A stretch of DNA of 64,000 nucleotides from Microbulbifer sp. TB1203 (GTDB lineage: Bacteria > Pseudomonadota > Gammaproteobacteria > Pseudomonadales > Cellvibrionaceae), in NCBI RefSeq assembly GCF_030997045.1, contig NZ_CP116899.1, forward strand, positions 4,178,001 to 4,242,000, given 5' to 3'. The notes under the pieces were generated by a model. The model did not search any database. It saw only the letters and a list, made by a program, of their open reading frames with translations, and had not been told where the DNA came from. A program made the position numbers and the translations under genes. Positions 1 to 8,342 of this stretch are shown here, one piece after another (the first letter of the stretch is position 1; every line of letters starts with the position of its first letter).

Positions 1-766
1 ACCCCGGAGCTCCCCCTTCCAGCAGGGTTTCACAGAGATCGGTCACCACTTCCAGTCCCAGCTTTTTGATATCCTCCGGATCGCTAAAACTCTCCATTCG
101 GTTGCGCAGCCAGCGCGGAATTTCCGCACCACAGTTGCGGGAGAAGCGCGCCAGGTTGGCGAAATTGGTGATCGGCATGATGCCCGGGTAAATGGGCGCC
201 TCTATGCCGGCCTTTTCGCACTGATCGATAAAATAGAAATAGGCATCCGGATTGTAGAAATACTGGGTAAGGGCGCTGTTGGCGCCGGCATCGAACTTGG
301 CTTTCAGGTAGCGGATATCGTCGTCGTAGCTCTCCGACTCCGGGTGGATTTCCGGGTAGGCGGCCACTTCCAGGTGGAACTGGTCGCCGGTGTGGCGGCG
401 GATAAAGGCCACGAGTTCGTTCGCATACACCATCTGCGCCACTGCGCCCATGCCCGAGGGCATATCGCCGCGCAGGGCGACGATACGGTCCACGCCCGCT
501 TCCCTATACCGGTTCAGCAGTCCGAGAATCGTTTCCTCGTTGTCGCCGCCGAAGGACAAGTGCGGGGCGATGGAGATGCCGTCGCGGCGCAGGCCGGTAA
601 CGATATCCGCGGTGGTTTCGCGGGTGGTGCCGCCGGCGCCGTAGGTGACGGAAAAGAATTCCGGCTGGAATTCCTGCAGTGCCTCGCGGGTCTTGTACAG
701 TTTCTCCCGGCCCTCGGGGGTTTTGGGGGGGAAGAATTCAAAGCTGATGCGAATCGAGTTGGTCAT
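1..766 (-). CDS. metF: methylenetetrahydrofolate reductase, cut by window edge
   Basis: Minus-strand frame read from the ATG at 766. It begins MTNSIRISFEFFPPKTPEG, the FEFFPPK signature of MetF, and stays open to base 1, giving about 255 visible residues of a family near 280-300. The enzyme reduces 5,10-methylene-THF to 5-methyl-THF with FAD and NAD(P)H in the cytoplasm, supplying the methyl group for methionine synthesis. FSVTYGAGGTTRETT and VALRGDMPSG, typical folate/FAD-site segments, are visible further in. It is the last visible gene of the SAM-cycle operon, 124 bp after ahcY. The C-terminus lies outside the window. Confidence 0.95.
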   Translation of the reverse strand, partial: MTNSIRISFEFFPPKTPEGREKLYKTREALQEFQPEFFSVTYGAGGTTRETTADIVTGLRRDGISIAPHLSFGGDNEETILGLLNRYREAGVDRIVALRGDMPSGMGAVAQMVYANELVAFIRRHTGDQFHLEVAAYPEIHPESESYDDDIRYLKAKFDAGANSALTQYFYNPDAYFYFIDQCEKAGIEAPIYPGIMPITNFANLARFSRNCGAEIPRWLRNRMESFSDPEDIKKLGLEVVTDLCETLLEGGAPG

Positions 767-791
767 AATGCAATTCTCAGTCCCCAGGTTT

Positions 792-880
792 TCTGGATTC
801 CGGCATGAGCTTCGCTGCTCTAGCGAGTCGCCGGAATGACGACAGTTGAATCGTCATGCCGGCGGAGGCCGGCATCCAGT
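792..880. repeat. intergenic palindromic repeat, CGTCATNCCGG family (metF-ahcY gap)
   Basis: Contains CTGGATTCCGGCATGA and CGTCATGCCGGCGGAGGCC with CCAGT at the end, two inverted halves of the same family. It fills the space between ahcY and metF. Confidence 0.75.
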
Positions 881-890
881 ACCCGGGTAA

Positions 891-2276
891 TTAATACTTG
901 TAACTTTCCGGCTTGTAGGGCCCATCCACAGAGACGCCAATATATTTGGCCTGCTCCTCGGTCATCCGCGTAATCACGCCGCCGAAGCCTTCGACCATAT
1001 AGCGTGCCACTTCCTCGTCCAGTTCCTTCGGCAACACTTTCACGTAGAGTGCGGAGACCTTCTGGTCCGCCGGCAGCTCGGCAAATTTTTCCTTGAACAG
1101 GTGGATCTGCGCCAGCACTTGGTTGGCGAAGGAGCCGTCCATAATGCGGCTGGGGTGGCCGGTGGCGTTGCCCAGGTTGACCAGGCGGCCCTCGGAGAGT
1201 AGCAGCAGGTGATCGTTGTTTTCGCTGTTGCGAACGATCTTGTGCACCTGCGGCTTCACTTCCTGCCAATCCCAGTGCTTGCGCATGTAGGCGGTGTCTA
1301 TCTCGTTGTCGAAGTGACCGATATTGCACACCACCGCGCCGCTTTTCAGCGCCTGCAGCATATTGGCATCGCACACATTGGTGTTGCCGGTGGTGGTCAC
1401 AAGCAGATCGGTGTTGGCCAGCAGCTCGCGGTTGATGCTGTCGGCGGTTCCGGTATTGATGCCGTCCTTATAGGGCGACACCAGCTCGAAGCCGTCCATG
1501 CACGCCTGCATCGCGCAGATGGGGTCCACTTCGGAAATTTTGACGATCATGCCCTCCTGGCGTAGGGAGGCGGCGGAGCCCTTGCCCACGTCGCCGTAGC
1601 CGATCACCAGCGCCTTCTTGCCCGACAGCAAATGGTCGGTGCCGCGCTTGATGGCGTCGTTGAGGCTGTGGCGGCAGCCGTATTTGTTGTCGTTCTTGCT
1701 CTTGGTGACCGCGTCGTTGACGTTGATTGCCGGCACTTTCAGCGTGCCCTCGCGCAGCATTTCCTGCAGGCGGTGCACACCGGTGGTGGTCTCCTCGCTG
1801 ACGCCGTGGCACTGGTCGAGAATTTCCGGGTATTTGCGGTGCAGCAGCTCGGTGAGATCGCCGCCGTCGTCGAGAATCATGTTCGGCTGCCAGCCGGCCA
1901 CGCCCGCGCCCACAGTGTGCTCCAGGCACCATTCGTATTCCTCTTCGGTTTCCCCTTTCCAGGCGAACACCGGAATACCATTGGCGGCGATGGCCGCGGC
2001 GGCGTGGTCCTGGGTGGAGAAAATATTGCACGAGGACCAGCGGACTTCCGCGCCCAGCGCAACCAGGGTTTCGATCAGCACCGCGGTCTGGATGGTCATA
2101 TGGATGCATCCCATGATGCGCGCGCCGGCCAGCGGCTGCTCGGCGCGGTACTTCTCGCGCAGCGCCATCAGTGCGGGCATTTCCCCCTCGGCGATTTCGA
2201 TCTCGCGGCGGCCCCAGTCCGCCAATGTGATATCGGCCACTTTGAAATCTTTAAATTCGGTGCTCATCTGGTTCAT
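891..2276 (-). CDS. ahcY: adenosylhomocysteinase (SAH hydrolase)
   Basis: 461 residues, normal for the family. The enzyme reversibly hydrolyses S-adenosylhomocysteine to adenosine and homocysteine, using bound NAD, and so removes the inhibitor of methyltransferases. GCIHMTIQTAVLIETL and WSSCNIFSTQDHAAA are diagnostic for the substrate domain, VIGYGDVGKGSAASLR near residue 220 is the NAD-binding loop, and the C-terminus YKPESYKY matches the conserved Tyr-rich tail. A start at the in-frame ATG at 2267 is also possible. It lies between metK and metF in the same direction, consistent with one methyl-cycle operon. Confidence 0.97.
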   Translation of the reverse strand: MNQMSTEFKDFKVADITLADWGRREIEIAEGEMPALMALREKYRAEQPLAGARIMGCIHMTIQTAVLIETLVALGAEVRWSSCNIFSTQDHAAAAIAANGIPVFAWKGETEEEYEWCLEHTVGAGVAGWQPNMILDDGGDLTELLHRKYPEILDQCHGVSEETTTGVHRLQEMLREGTLKVPAINVNDAVTKSKNDNKYGCRHSLNDAIKRGTDHLLSGKKALVIGYGDVGKGSAASLRQEGMIVKISEVDPICAMQACMDGFELVSPYKDGINTGTADSINRELLANTDLLVTTTGNTNVCDANMLQALKSGAVVCNIGHFDNEIDTAYMRKHWDWQEVKPQVHKIVRNSENNDHLLLLSEGRLVNLGNATGHPSRIMDGSFANQVLAQIHLFKEKFAELPADQKVSALYVKVLPKELDEEVARYMVEGFGGVITRMTEEQAKYIGVSVDGPYKPESYKY

Positions 2277-2307
2277 CGTCTTTTACCCAATCAATTCGTT
2301 TCTTTTC

Positions 2308-2383
2308 CTGTAGGAGCGGGCCATGCCCGCGATCCAAAATGCCAACAACACAGCCTGATCGCGGGCATGGCCCGCTCCTACAG
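2308..2383. repeat. palindromic repeat, TGTAGGAGCGG family (ahcY-metK gap)
   Basis: 27-base arms, left beginning CTGTAGGAGCGGGCCATGCC, right its exact complement, around a 22-base loop. This is the best-preserved member of the family and can serve as its reference. Confidence 0.85.
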
Positions 2384-2405
2384 CGCAATCGTGCGAGTCC
2401 CGTTA

Positions 2406-3626
2406 TTAAATCCCCGCCTGCGCGCGCAGCGTCTCCGCCTTGTCGGTCTTTTCCCATGGAAACGCGGTAAAGGTCTCGCTGCGCGCCTCGCCGTCGCTGT
2501 CCGTCCAGTTGTAGGTGTGGGTGAAGGGCTCGCGGCCGAAGTGGCCGTAGGCGGCGGTCAATTGGTACATCGGGTGCAGCAGGTCCAGCGCTTTGGAAAT
2601 CGCATAGGGGCGGAGGTCGAAGTGCTCGCGCACCAGTTCGATCAGTTTGTCCTCACTCACCCTGCCGGTGCCGAAGGTGTTGATGGACACCGAGGTGGGC
2701 TCGGCCACGCCGATGGCGTAGGAGACCTGGATTTCACAGCGGCTGGCCAGTCCGGCGGCGACGATATTCTTGGCCACGTAGCGGCCGGCATATGCCGCGG
2801 AGCGGTCCACCTTGGAGGGGTCCTTGCCGGAGAAGGCGCCACCGCCGTGGCGGGCCATGCCGCCGTAGGTGTCGACGATGATCTTGCGTCCGGTGAGACC
2901 GCAGTCGCCCACGGGCCCGCCGATCACGAAGTTGCCGGTGGGATTGATATGGTACTTGGTGTCCGCGTGCAGCCACTCCGCGGGCAGCGTGTGGTGCACG
3001 ATCAGCTCCATCACCGCCTCGCGCAGGTCCGCCTGGCTCACCTCCGGATTGTGCTGGGTGGAGAGCACCACCGCGTCGATGGCGCAGGGCCTGCCCTGCT
3101 CGTCGTAGCGGAAGGTCACCTGGCTTTTGGCGTCCGGGCGCAGCCAGGGCAGCAGGCCGGACTTGCGCGCTTCCGCCTGGCGCTCCACCAGCCGGTGCGC
3201 GTAGTAGATGGGGGCGGGCATAAAGGTGGAGGTCTCGTCGGTGGCGAAGCCGAACATCAGTCCCTGGTCGCCGGCGCCCTGGTCTTCCGGTCTGGAGCGG
3301 TCCACGCCCTGGGCGATATCCAGGGACTGCTTGCCGATCACGTTGAGCACGCCGCAGGTCTCGCCATCGAAGCCCACGTCGGAGGAGGTGTAGCCGATAT
3401 CGCAGATCACCTTGCGCACCAGTTCCTCCAGGTCCGCCCAGGCGGTGGTGGAGATTTCGCCGGCGATAATCGCGATGCCGGTTTTCACCAGGGTCTCGCA
3501 GGCCACCCGCGCCTGCTTGTCACGGGCCAGCAGGGCGTCCAGTAATGCGTCGGAAATCTGGTCGGCAATCTTGTCCGGGTGTCCTTCCGATACGGACTCC
3601 GAGGTAAACAGTCTGTACTCACTCAT
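2406..3626 (-). CDS. metK: S-adenosylmethionine synthetase
   Basis: 406 residues. It makes SAM from methionine and ATP in the cytoplasm. The start at 3626 (MSEYRLFTSESVSEGHPDK) matches the family; the frame is open 15 codons further upstream but those residues are unlike MetK. GHPDKIADQISDALLD, GAGDQGLMFGFATDET and the loop GGGAFSGKDPSKVDRSAAY are all present, so the active site looks intact. It is slightly longer than the E. coli enzyme (384). It lies 164 bp after the ArsR/methyltransferase regulator gene and about 130 bp before ahcY; both gaps carry palindromic repeats. Confidence 0.97.
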   Translation of the reverse strand: MSEYRLFTSESVSEGHPDKIADQISDALLDALLARDKQARVACETLVKTGIAIIAGEISTTAWADLEELVRKVICDIGYTSSDVGFDGETCGVLNVIGKQSLDIAQGVDRSRPEDQGAGDQGLMFGFATDETSTFMPAPIYYAHRLVERQAEARKSGLLPWLRPDAKSQVTFRYDEQGRPCAIDAVVLSTQHNPEVSQADLREAVMELIVHHTLPAEWLHADTKYHINPTGNFVIGGPVGDCGLTGRKIIVDTYGGMARHGGGAFSGKDPSKVDRSAAYAGRYVAKNIVAAGLASRCEIQVSYAIGVAEPTSVSINTFGTGRVSEDKLIELVREHFDLRPYAISKALDLLHPMYQLTAAYGHFGREPFTHTYNWTDSDGEARSETFTAFPWEKTDKAETLRAQAGI

Positions 3627-3689
3627 GTGGCAGTCTCCATTTATTCCGCCGCGGCGGTTCAAAAATTCCACTTAAATTACTTTAATGTT

Positions 3690-3758
3690 CGTCATACCGG
3701 CGCAGGCCGGTATCCAGTTTCGTGGCACCTGGATTCCGGCCTTCACCGGAATGACGAC
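3690..3758. repeat. palindromic repeat, CGTCATNCCGG family (metK-regulator gap)
   Basis: CGTCATACCGGCGCAGGCCG at the left, then CTGGATTCCGG and GGAATGACGAC at the right, an inverted pair of the family. Confidence 0.8.
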
Positions 3759-3790
3759 AGTACGCTGTAGAGGCAGGCAAAATTTCGCCC

Positions 3791-4735
3791 CTACGGTTTT
3801 AGAAACTCTCTGATCTGAATCTGAAAGCCATTTCGCAGCGCGCTGTACACACTGCGGCCGCTCTTCAGGCCGGCGTCTTCCGCCCAGCCCTGTAATTGTT
3901 CCGGGGCAAAGCCCAGCCACAGGTCTCCGCAGGCCTCGCGGGCCCAGTCCTGCCGATGGTCCTGCAGTTCGGCCACCAGCAGCTGGCCGCCGCTCTTCAG
4001 CGCCGCCTGCAGGTCCCGGAAGATCTGCGCCGGCTCCGGCGTGTGGTGCAGCACCATATTTACCACGACGCTGTCCGCACTCCGCGGCCGCTCCGCCGCC
4101 TCGCGGGTGTCGCCGCAGATAAATTCGATATTGTCCAGCCGCCGCCCGGCGGCGAACTGCTGTGCCCGCTCCAGCATGGTGGGGGACAGGTCCAGGGCGG
4201 TGACCCTCTGGTAGCGCCCGGCCAGTTCCGCGAGGAACTCCCCCTCCCCGGGTCCCACCTCCAGCGCCGCGGCGCCGGGTTTCAGCAGCTGTGCCACCTG
4301 CGGGCCATAGACCTCGTAGCCGGCGATCAGCTCCTGCTGCTCGCGAAAGCGGTTGCCGTAGTCGGCGAAGAAGCGGCGCGAGGCCTCGGCCCGCTCCCGC
4401 GCCACCGCTTCCACCGCCTCCGCCCGCTCCGCGGACAGCGGCAGCCGGTCCAGGCCGGTGAACAGCTGCTGCAGGGTTTCGCTGTCGCCGGCGCGGCGGT
4501 AGAAGAGGTTGTTGCCCTCGCGCCGGTTGTTGACCAGGCCCGCCTGGGCCAGCACCTTCAGGTGGTGGCTGAGCGCCGGCTGGCGCAGGTCGAAAATGCG
4601 GCACAGCTCCAGCACGCTGTAGGAGTCCTGGCTCAGCAGGCGCAGTATCTCCAGGCGCAGCGGGTCGCCGGCCGCCTTGAGGCGGGCCGCCAGTTGGGGG
4701 ATTGCGTCGCTGTCGGAGTGCTGGGATTGAGGCAT
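3791..4735 (-). CDS. ArsR-type regulator fused to SAM-dependent methyltransferase domain
   Basis: 314 residues in two parts. Residues about 10-95 form an ArsR winged helix (AAGDPLRLEILRLL, then the recognition-helix segment RQPALSHHLKVLAQAGLV). Residues about 140-310 form a class I methyltransferase with a motif I ALEVGPGEGEFLAELA and the VVNMVLHHTPEP segment. A gene of this architecture sits between metK and tkt in pseudomonads, and ArsR-type SahR regulators are known to control SAM-cycle genes in response to SAH. It is therefore probably the SAM/SAH-responsive regulator of this operon; that role is inferred from fusion and position. No ribosome site is visible before the ATG at 4735, and the palindrome at 4762-4787 lies just upstream. 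Confidence 0.85.
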   Translation of the reverse strand: MPQSQHSDSDAIPQLAARLKAAGDPLRLEILRLLSQDSYSVLELCRIFDLRQPALSHHLKVLAQAGLVNNRREGNNLFYRRAGDSETLQQLFTGLDRLPLSAERAEAVEAVARERAEASRRFFADYGNRFREQQELIAGYEVYGPQVAQLLKPGAAALEVGPGEGEFLAELAGRYQRVTALDLSPTMLERAQQFAAGRRLDNIEFICGDTREAAERPRSADSVVVNMVLHHTPEPAQIFRDLQAALKSGGQLLVAELQDHRQDWAREACGDLWLGFAPEQLQGWAEDAGLKSGRSVYSALRNGFQIQIREFLKP

Positions 4736-4761
4736 GGCGAGCAGTCTAGCAGTGCCTGCGA

Positions 4762-4787
4762 CCTATATCAAAATTTTTTGATATAGG
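4762..4787. promoter_or_regulatory. probable operator of the SAM-cycle regulator (perfect palindrome)
   Basis: A perfect inverted repeat of half-site CCTATATCAAAA (4762-4773) with its mirror at 4776-4787, separated by 2 bp. It lies in the divergent gap between the ArsR/methyltransferase gene (start 4735) and tkt (start 4923). Symmetry, AT-richness and position next to an ArsR-family gene suggest its binding site. On the minus strand TTGATA inside the palindrome and TAGACT 17 bp downstream could be -35 and -10 boxes. Transcription would then start almost at the ATG, perhaps as a leaderless message. No second copy was seen before metK, ahcY or metF. Confidence 0.65.
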
Positions 4788-4922
4788 TATATTTGCGACA
4801 GATTGGCGGGCTGGATCGGCCAGACAGCCTTTGCGCCGGCGGGACGATTACGGGAAAATACGCCCTCATTTTTGTCGCCGCGACAAATCCGGCCCCACAC
4901 CGATCCCAGAGAGTTGAGTCCT

Positions 4923-6926
4923 ATGTCTTCCCGCACCCCGTCCCGCACCGAACTGGCCAACGCCGTTCGCGCCCTGTCCATGGATGCCGTCCAGAAAGCC
5001 AAGAGTGGCCACCCCGGCGCGCCCATGGGCATGGCGGATATTGCCGAAGTCCTGTGGAACGACTACCTGAAACACAACCCGGCCAACCCGCATTGGGCCG
5101 ATCGCGACCGCTTCGTGCTCTCCAATGGCCACGGCTCCATGCTGCTCTACTCCCTGCTGCACCTCTCCGGGTACGACCTGCCGATGGAAGAGCTGAAGAA
5201 TTTCCGCCAGCTGCACTCCAAGACCCCGGGCCACCCGGAGTACGGTTACGCCCCCGGGGTGGAGACCACCACCGGTCCGCTGGGCCAGGGCGTCACCAAC
5301 GCGGTGGGCATGGCGCTGGCGGAGAAGGTACTGGCGGCGCAGTTCAACCGCCCCGGCTATGAGCTGGTGGACCATCACACCTACGCCTTTCTGGGTGACG
5401 GCTGCCTGATGGAGGGCATTTCCCACGAGGCCTGCTCCCTGGCCGGCACCCTGGGTCTGGGAAAGCTGATCGCCTTCTACGACGACAACGGCATCTCCAT
5501 CGATGGCGAAGTGCGGGGCTGGTTTACCGACGATACCCCGAAGCGTTTCGAAGCCTACGGCTGGCACGTGATCCCGGGCGTGGACGGCCACGATTCCGCT
5601 GCAATCAAAGCCGCGATCGAAGATGCCCGCGCGGAGACCACCAAGCCCACCCTTATTTGCTGCAAGACCGTGATCGGCTTCGGCTCCCCCAACAAGCAGG
5701 GCCGCGAGGAGTGTCACGGCGCGCCCTTGGGCGACGACGAAATCGCCCTGGTGCGCGAGACCATCAACTGGCAGTACGCCCCCTTCGAAATCCCCGAAGA
5801 GATCCGCGCGGGCTGGGATGCGCGCGGCAAGGGAGAAGCACAGGAAGAGGAGTGGAAAGACATTTTCGCCGACTACCAGGAAGAGTTTCCCGAACTGGCG
5901 GCGGAGTTCGAGCGCCGCTCTAGCGGCGAGCTGCCGGCGGATTTCCCGGTCAAGGCCGACCAGTACATCCGCGAGTGCCAGGAAAACGCGGAAAAGGTCG
6001 CCTCGCGCAAAGCCAGCCAGAACACGCTCAACGCCTACGGCCCGCTGTTGCCGGAATTCCTCGGCGGTTCCGCCGACCTGGCCGGCTCCAACCTCACCAT
6101 CTGGTCCGGTTCCAAGGGCATCAGTGCCGACGACGCCTCCGGCAACTACGTCTACTACGGCGTGCGCGAATTCGGCATGAGCGCGATCATGAACGGCATC
6201 GCCCTGCACGGCGGATTCGTGCCCTACGGCGCCACCTTCCTGATGTTTATGGAATACGCGCGCAACGCCGTGCGCATGGCCGCGCTGATGAAGCAGCGGG
6301 TGATCTTCGTCTACACCCACGACTCCATCGGCCTCGGCGAGGACGGCCCCACCCACCAGCCGGTGGAGCAGCTCACCGCCCTGCGCGCAACCCCCAACCT
6401 GCACACCTGGCGCCCCTGCGACACCACCGAATCCGCGGTATGCTGGAAAATGGCCGTGAGCCGCAAGGACGGCCCCAGCGCACTGATATTCAGCCGCCAG
6501 GGCCTGTCGCCCCAGGGGCGCGACGAAGCGCAGGTCAAACAGATCGAACGCGGCGGCTATGTGCTGGCGGACTGCGAGGGCGTGCCGGAAGCGATCATCA
6601 TCGCCACCGGCTCCGAAGTGGAACTGGCCATCGCCGCCAAGGAGGAACTCTCCGGGCGCAAAATCCGCGTGGTCTCCATGCCCTGTGCGGAAGCCTTTAT
6701 GGAGCAGGACGAAGCCTACCGCGAATCCGTACTGCCGACGGCGGTGCGCACCCGCGTCGCAGTGGAAGCCGGGCACGGGGATTACTGGTACAAATTCGTC
6801 GGTTTCGACGGCGCCATCGTCGGCATGAAGACCTTCGGCGAATCCGCCCCCGGCGGCGAGCTGATGGAGTACTTCGGCTTTACCGCGGAAAATGTTGTCG
6901 CCACAGTGGAAAAACTGCTGAAGTAA
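4923..6926 (+). CDS. tkt: transketolase
   Basis: 667 residues, the normal length. This thiamine-diphosphate enzyme moves two-carbon ketol units between sugar phosphates in the pentose phosphate pathway. GHPGAPMGMADIAEVLW, GDGCLMEGISHEACSLAG (ThDP/Mg motif GDG) and THDSIGLGEDGPTHQPVEQ are standard transketolase segments. The start at 4923 (MSSRTPSRTELANAVRALSMDA) follows a GAGAG stretch; the frame is open 40 codons upstream but those residues do not fit. It diverges from the methyl-cycle operon and is followed by epd, an order known from pseudomonads. Confidence 0.97.
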   Translation: MSSRTPSRTELANAVRALSMDAVQKAKSGHPGAPMGMADIAEVLWNDYLKHNPANPHWADRDRFVLSNGHGSMLLYSLLHLSGYDLPMEELKNFRQLHSKTPGHPEYGYAPGVETTTGPLGQGVTNAVGMALAEKVLAAQFNRPGYELVDHHTYAFLGDGCLMEGISHEACSLAGTLGLGKLIAFYDDNGISIDGEVRGWFTDDTPKRFEAYGWHVIPGVDGHDSAAIKAAIEDARAETTKPTLICCKTVIGFGSPNKQGREECHGAPLGDDEIALVRETINWQYAPFEIPEEIRAGWDARGKGEAQEEEWKDIFADYQEEFPELAAEFERRSSGELPADFPVKADQYIRECQENAEKVASRKASQNTLNAYGPLLPEFLGGSADLAGSNLTIWSGSKGISADDASGNYVYYGVREFGMSAIMNGIALHGGFVPYGATFLMFMEYARNAVRMAALMKQRVIFVYTHDSIGLGEDGPTHQPVEQLTALRATPNLHTWRPCDTTESAVCWKMAVSRKDGPSALIFSRQGLSPQGRDEAQVKQIERGGYVLADCEGVPEAIIIATGSEVELAIAAKEELSGRKIRVVSMPCAEAFMEQDEAYRESVLPTAVRTRVAVEAGHGDYWYKFVGFDGAIVGMKTFGESAPGGELMEYFGFTAENVVATVEKLLK

Positions 6927-6943
6927 TAGTTTTTTCCTAACAA

Positions 6944-7019
6944 GCAATCTGGATACCGTGATACGCCGGTATGACGAACGATAAATCGTCATTCCGGCGT
7001 ATGTCGGAATCCAGATTGC
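6944..7019. repeat. palindromic repeat, CGTCATNCCGG family (tkt-epd gap)
   Basis: GCAATCTGG and CCAGATTGC close an inverted pair containing CGCCGGTATGACG and CGTCATTCCGGCG. It fills most of the gap between tkt and epd. Confidence 0.8.
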
Positions 7020-7059
7020 ACTGATGCCTGTTCCCCATGCCAAAGCCAATGGCCGTTAA

Positions 7060-8103
7060 ATGACTGTTCGACTCGCCATCAACGGCTACGGCCGAATCGG
7101 CCGCTGCGTACTCCGTGCCCTCTACGAAGGAAGCAGCCGAGACCGCCTGCAGATCGTCGCCATCAACGAACTGGCCGACTGCGCCACCATCGCCCACCTC
7201 ACAAAATACGACTCCGTGCACGGCCGTTTCAGCGGCGAGGTCTCTACTCTCCCCTCTCCCTCTGGGAGAGGGGTTGGGGGAGAGGGCATACTCCTCGTCA
7301 ACGGCGACCATATAGCGGTAACTCACCGCGAAAAACTTGAAGACCTGGACTGGTCCGCCCAACAGGTGGACATAGTGCTCGAGTGCACCGGCAGCTTCAG
7401 CGAGCGCGAGCGAGCCGAACTGCATTTAAAAGCCGGCGCCAAAAAAGTACTTTTCTCCCAGCCTGCCAGCCGCGACGTGGATGCCACCATTATCTACGGG
7501 GTCAACGACAATATTCTCACTGGCAATGAAAAAATTATTTCCGCCGCCTCCTGCACCACCAACTGCAGCGTACCGGTAATCTCCGCCCTGGACGATGCCT
7601 TCGGCATAGAAGCCGGCGTAATCACCACCATCCACTCGGCGATGAACGACCAGCCGGTAAACGACGCCTACCATCACACGGATTTAAGAAAGACCCGCTC
7701 CGCGGTCACCTCGATTATCCCGGTGGACACAGGCCTCGCCCGCGGCATCGAGCGCATCCTCCCTCACCTGGCCGGAAAATTCGAAGCCCAGGCCATGCGC
7801 GTCCCCACCGTCAATGTCTCCGCCATTGACCTCTCCGCGCAACTGCGCAAACCCGTCACCCAGGGCGAAGTCAACGCCCTGCTCAAATCCGCCGCGGAAA
7901 ACCGGTTTTCCGGAATCCTCGGCTACACCGAAGAACCCCTCGCCTCCTGTGATTTTAACCACGATTCCCGCTCCGGTATTGTCGATGCCAGCCAGACGCG
8001 GGTGGCTGGTGGCCACTTGGTCAAAGTTTTGATCTGGTTTGATAATGAGTGGGGGTTTGCGAATCGGATGGTGGATGTGAGTGAAAAACTCATCTCCCGG
8101 TAA
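7060..8103 (+). CDS. epd: erythrose-4-phosphate dehydrogenase (GAPDH family) with in-frame repeat insertion
   Basis: 347 residues; oxidises erythrose-4-phosphate to 4-phosphoerythronate for pyridoxal phosphate synthesis. The NAD-binding N-terminus (AINGYGRIGRCVLRALYE), catalytic Cys165 in SAASCTTNC, TTIHSAMNDQPVNDAYHH and WFDNEWGFANRM are typical. HSAMxDQ and placement between tkt and pgk favour Epd over glycolytic GAPDH, though the remembered E. coli Epd differs in detail. Residues about 63-76 (TLPSPSGRGVGGEG) are encoded by a palindromic CTCTCCC/GGGAGAG element. They replace a shorter loop between the first strands of the NAD domain, a net gain of about ten residues. The frame is kept, so the enzyme may still fold. 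Confidence 0.9.
   Translation: MTVRLAINGYGRIGRCVLRALYEGSSRDRLQIVAINELADCATIAHLTKYDSVHGRFSGEVSTLPSPSGRGVGGEGILLVNGDHIAVTHREKLEDLDWSAQQVDIVLECTGSFSERERAELHLKAGAKKVLFSQPASRDVDATIIYGVNDNILTGNEKIISAASCTTNCSVPVISALDDAFGIEAGVITTIHSAMNDQPVNDAYHHTDLRKTRSAVTSIIPVDTGLARGIERILPHLAGKFEAQAMRVPTVNVSAIDLSAQLRKPVTQGEVNALLKSAAENRFSGILGYTEEPLASCDFNHDSRSGIVDASQTRVAGGHLVKVLIWFDNEWGFANRMVDVSEKLISR
7247..7286. repeat. palindromic repeat element inside epd
   Basis: About 40 bp pairing CTCTCCCCTCTCCC with GGGAGAGGGGTTGGGGGAGAGG around a short CT loop. C/T-rich palindromes of this kind are common intergenic repeats in proteobacteria. Here it lies wholly inside a coding region and is read as Pro/Ser/Gly/Arg-rich residues 63-76 of the erythrose-phosphate dehydrogenase. 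No stop is introduced and the downstream frame is preserved. Confidence 0.75.
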
Positions 8104-8342
8104 GTTTCTGTTCGCTTTGCAAACATATTGGTGGAAATTTACGCATTCCTGTAATGGCGTGTAATAGCGTGTGATTGAGCTGTTATCGGATGGTGTGATA
8201 AAACGCTTCTCCTTTGAGGTGCTCTGTACAGGTAGAAAAGCCATTCAGGAACTCAATAAAAATATATCGATGAAGTATCTGGATTTGGTAGATAACTGAT
8301 ATTTTCCAATAGCCATTGGTGCAAGTTTTTAGGTGGGGAAAC

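Noticed and set aside
1632..3545. 637-codon plus-strand open frame opposite metK and ahcY
   Set aside because: It is antisense to two clearly conserved genes and its product is a His/Gly/Val-rich string with no domain.
4866..7049. 727-codon minus-strand frame opposite tkt
   Set aside because: Antisense shadow of transketolase with no recognisable motif.
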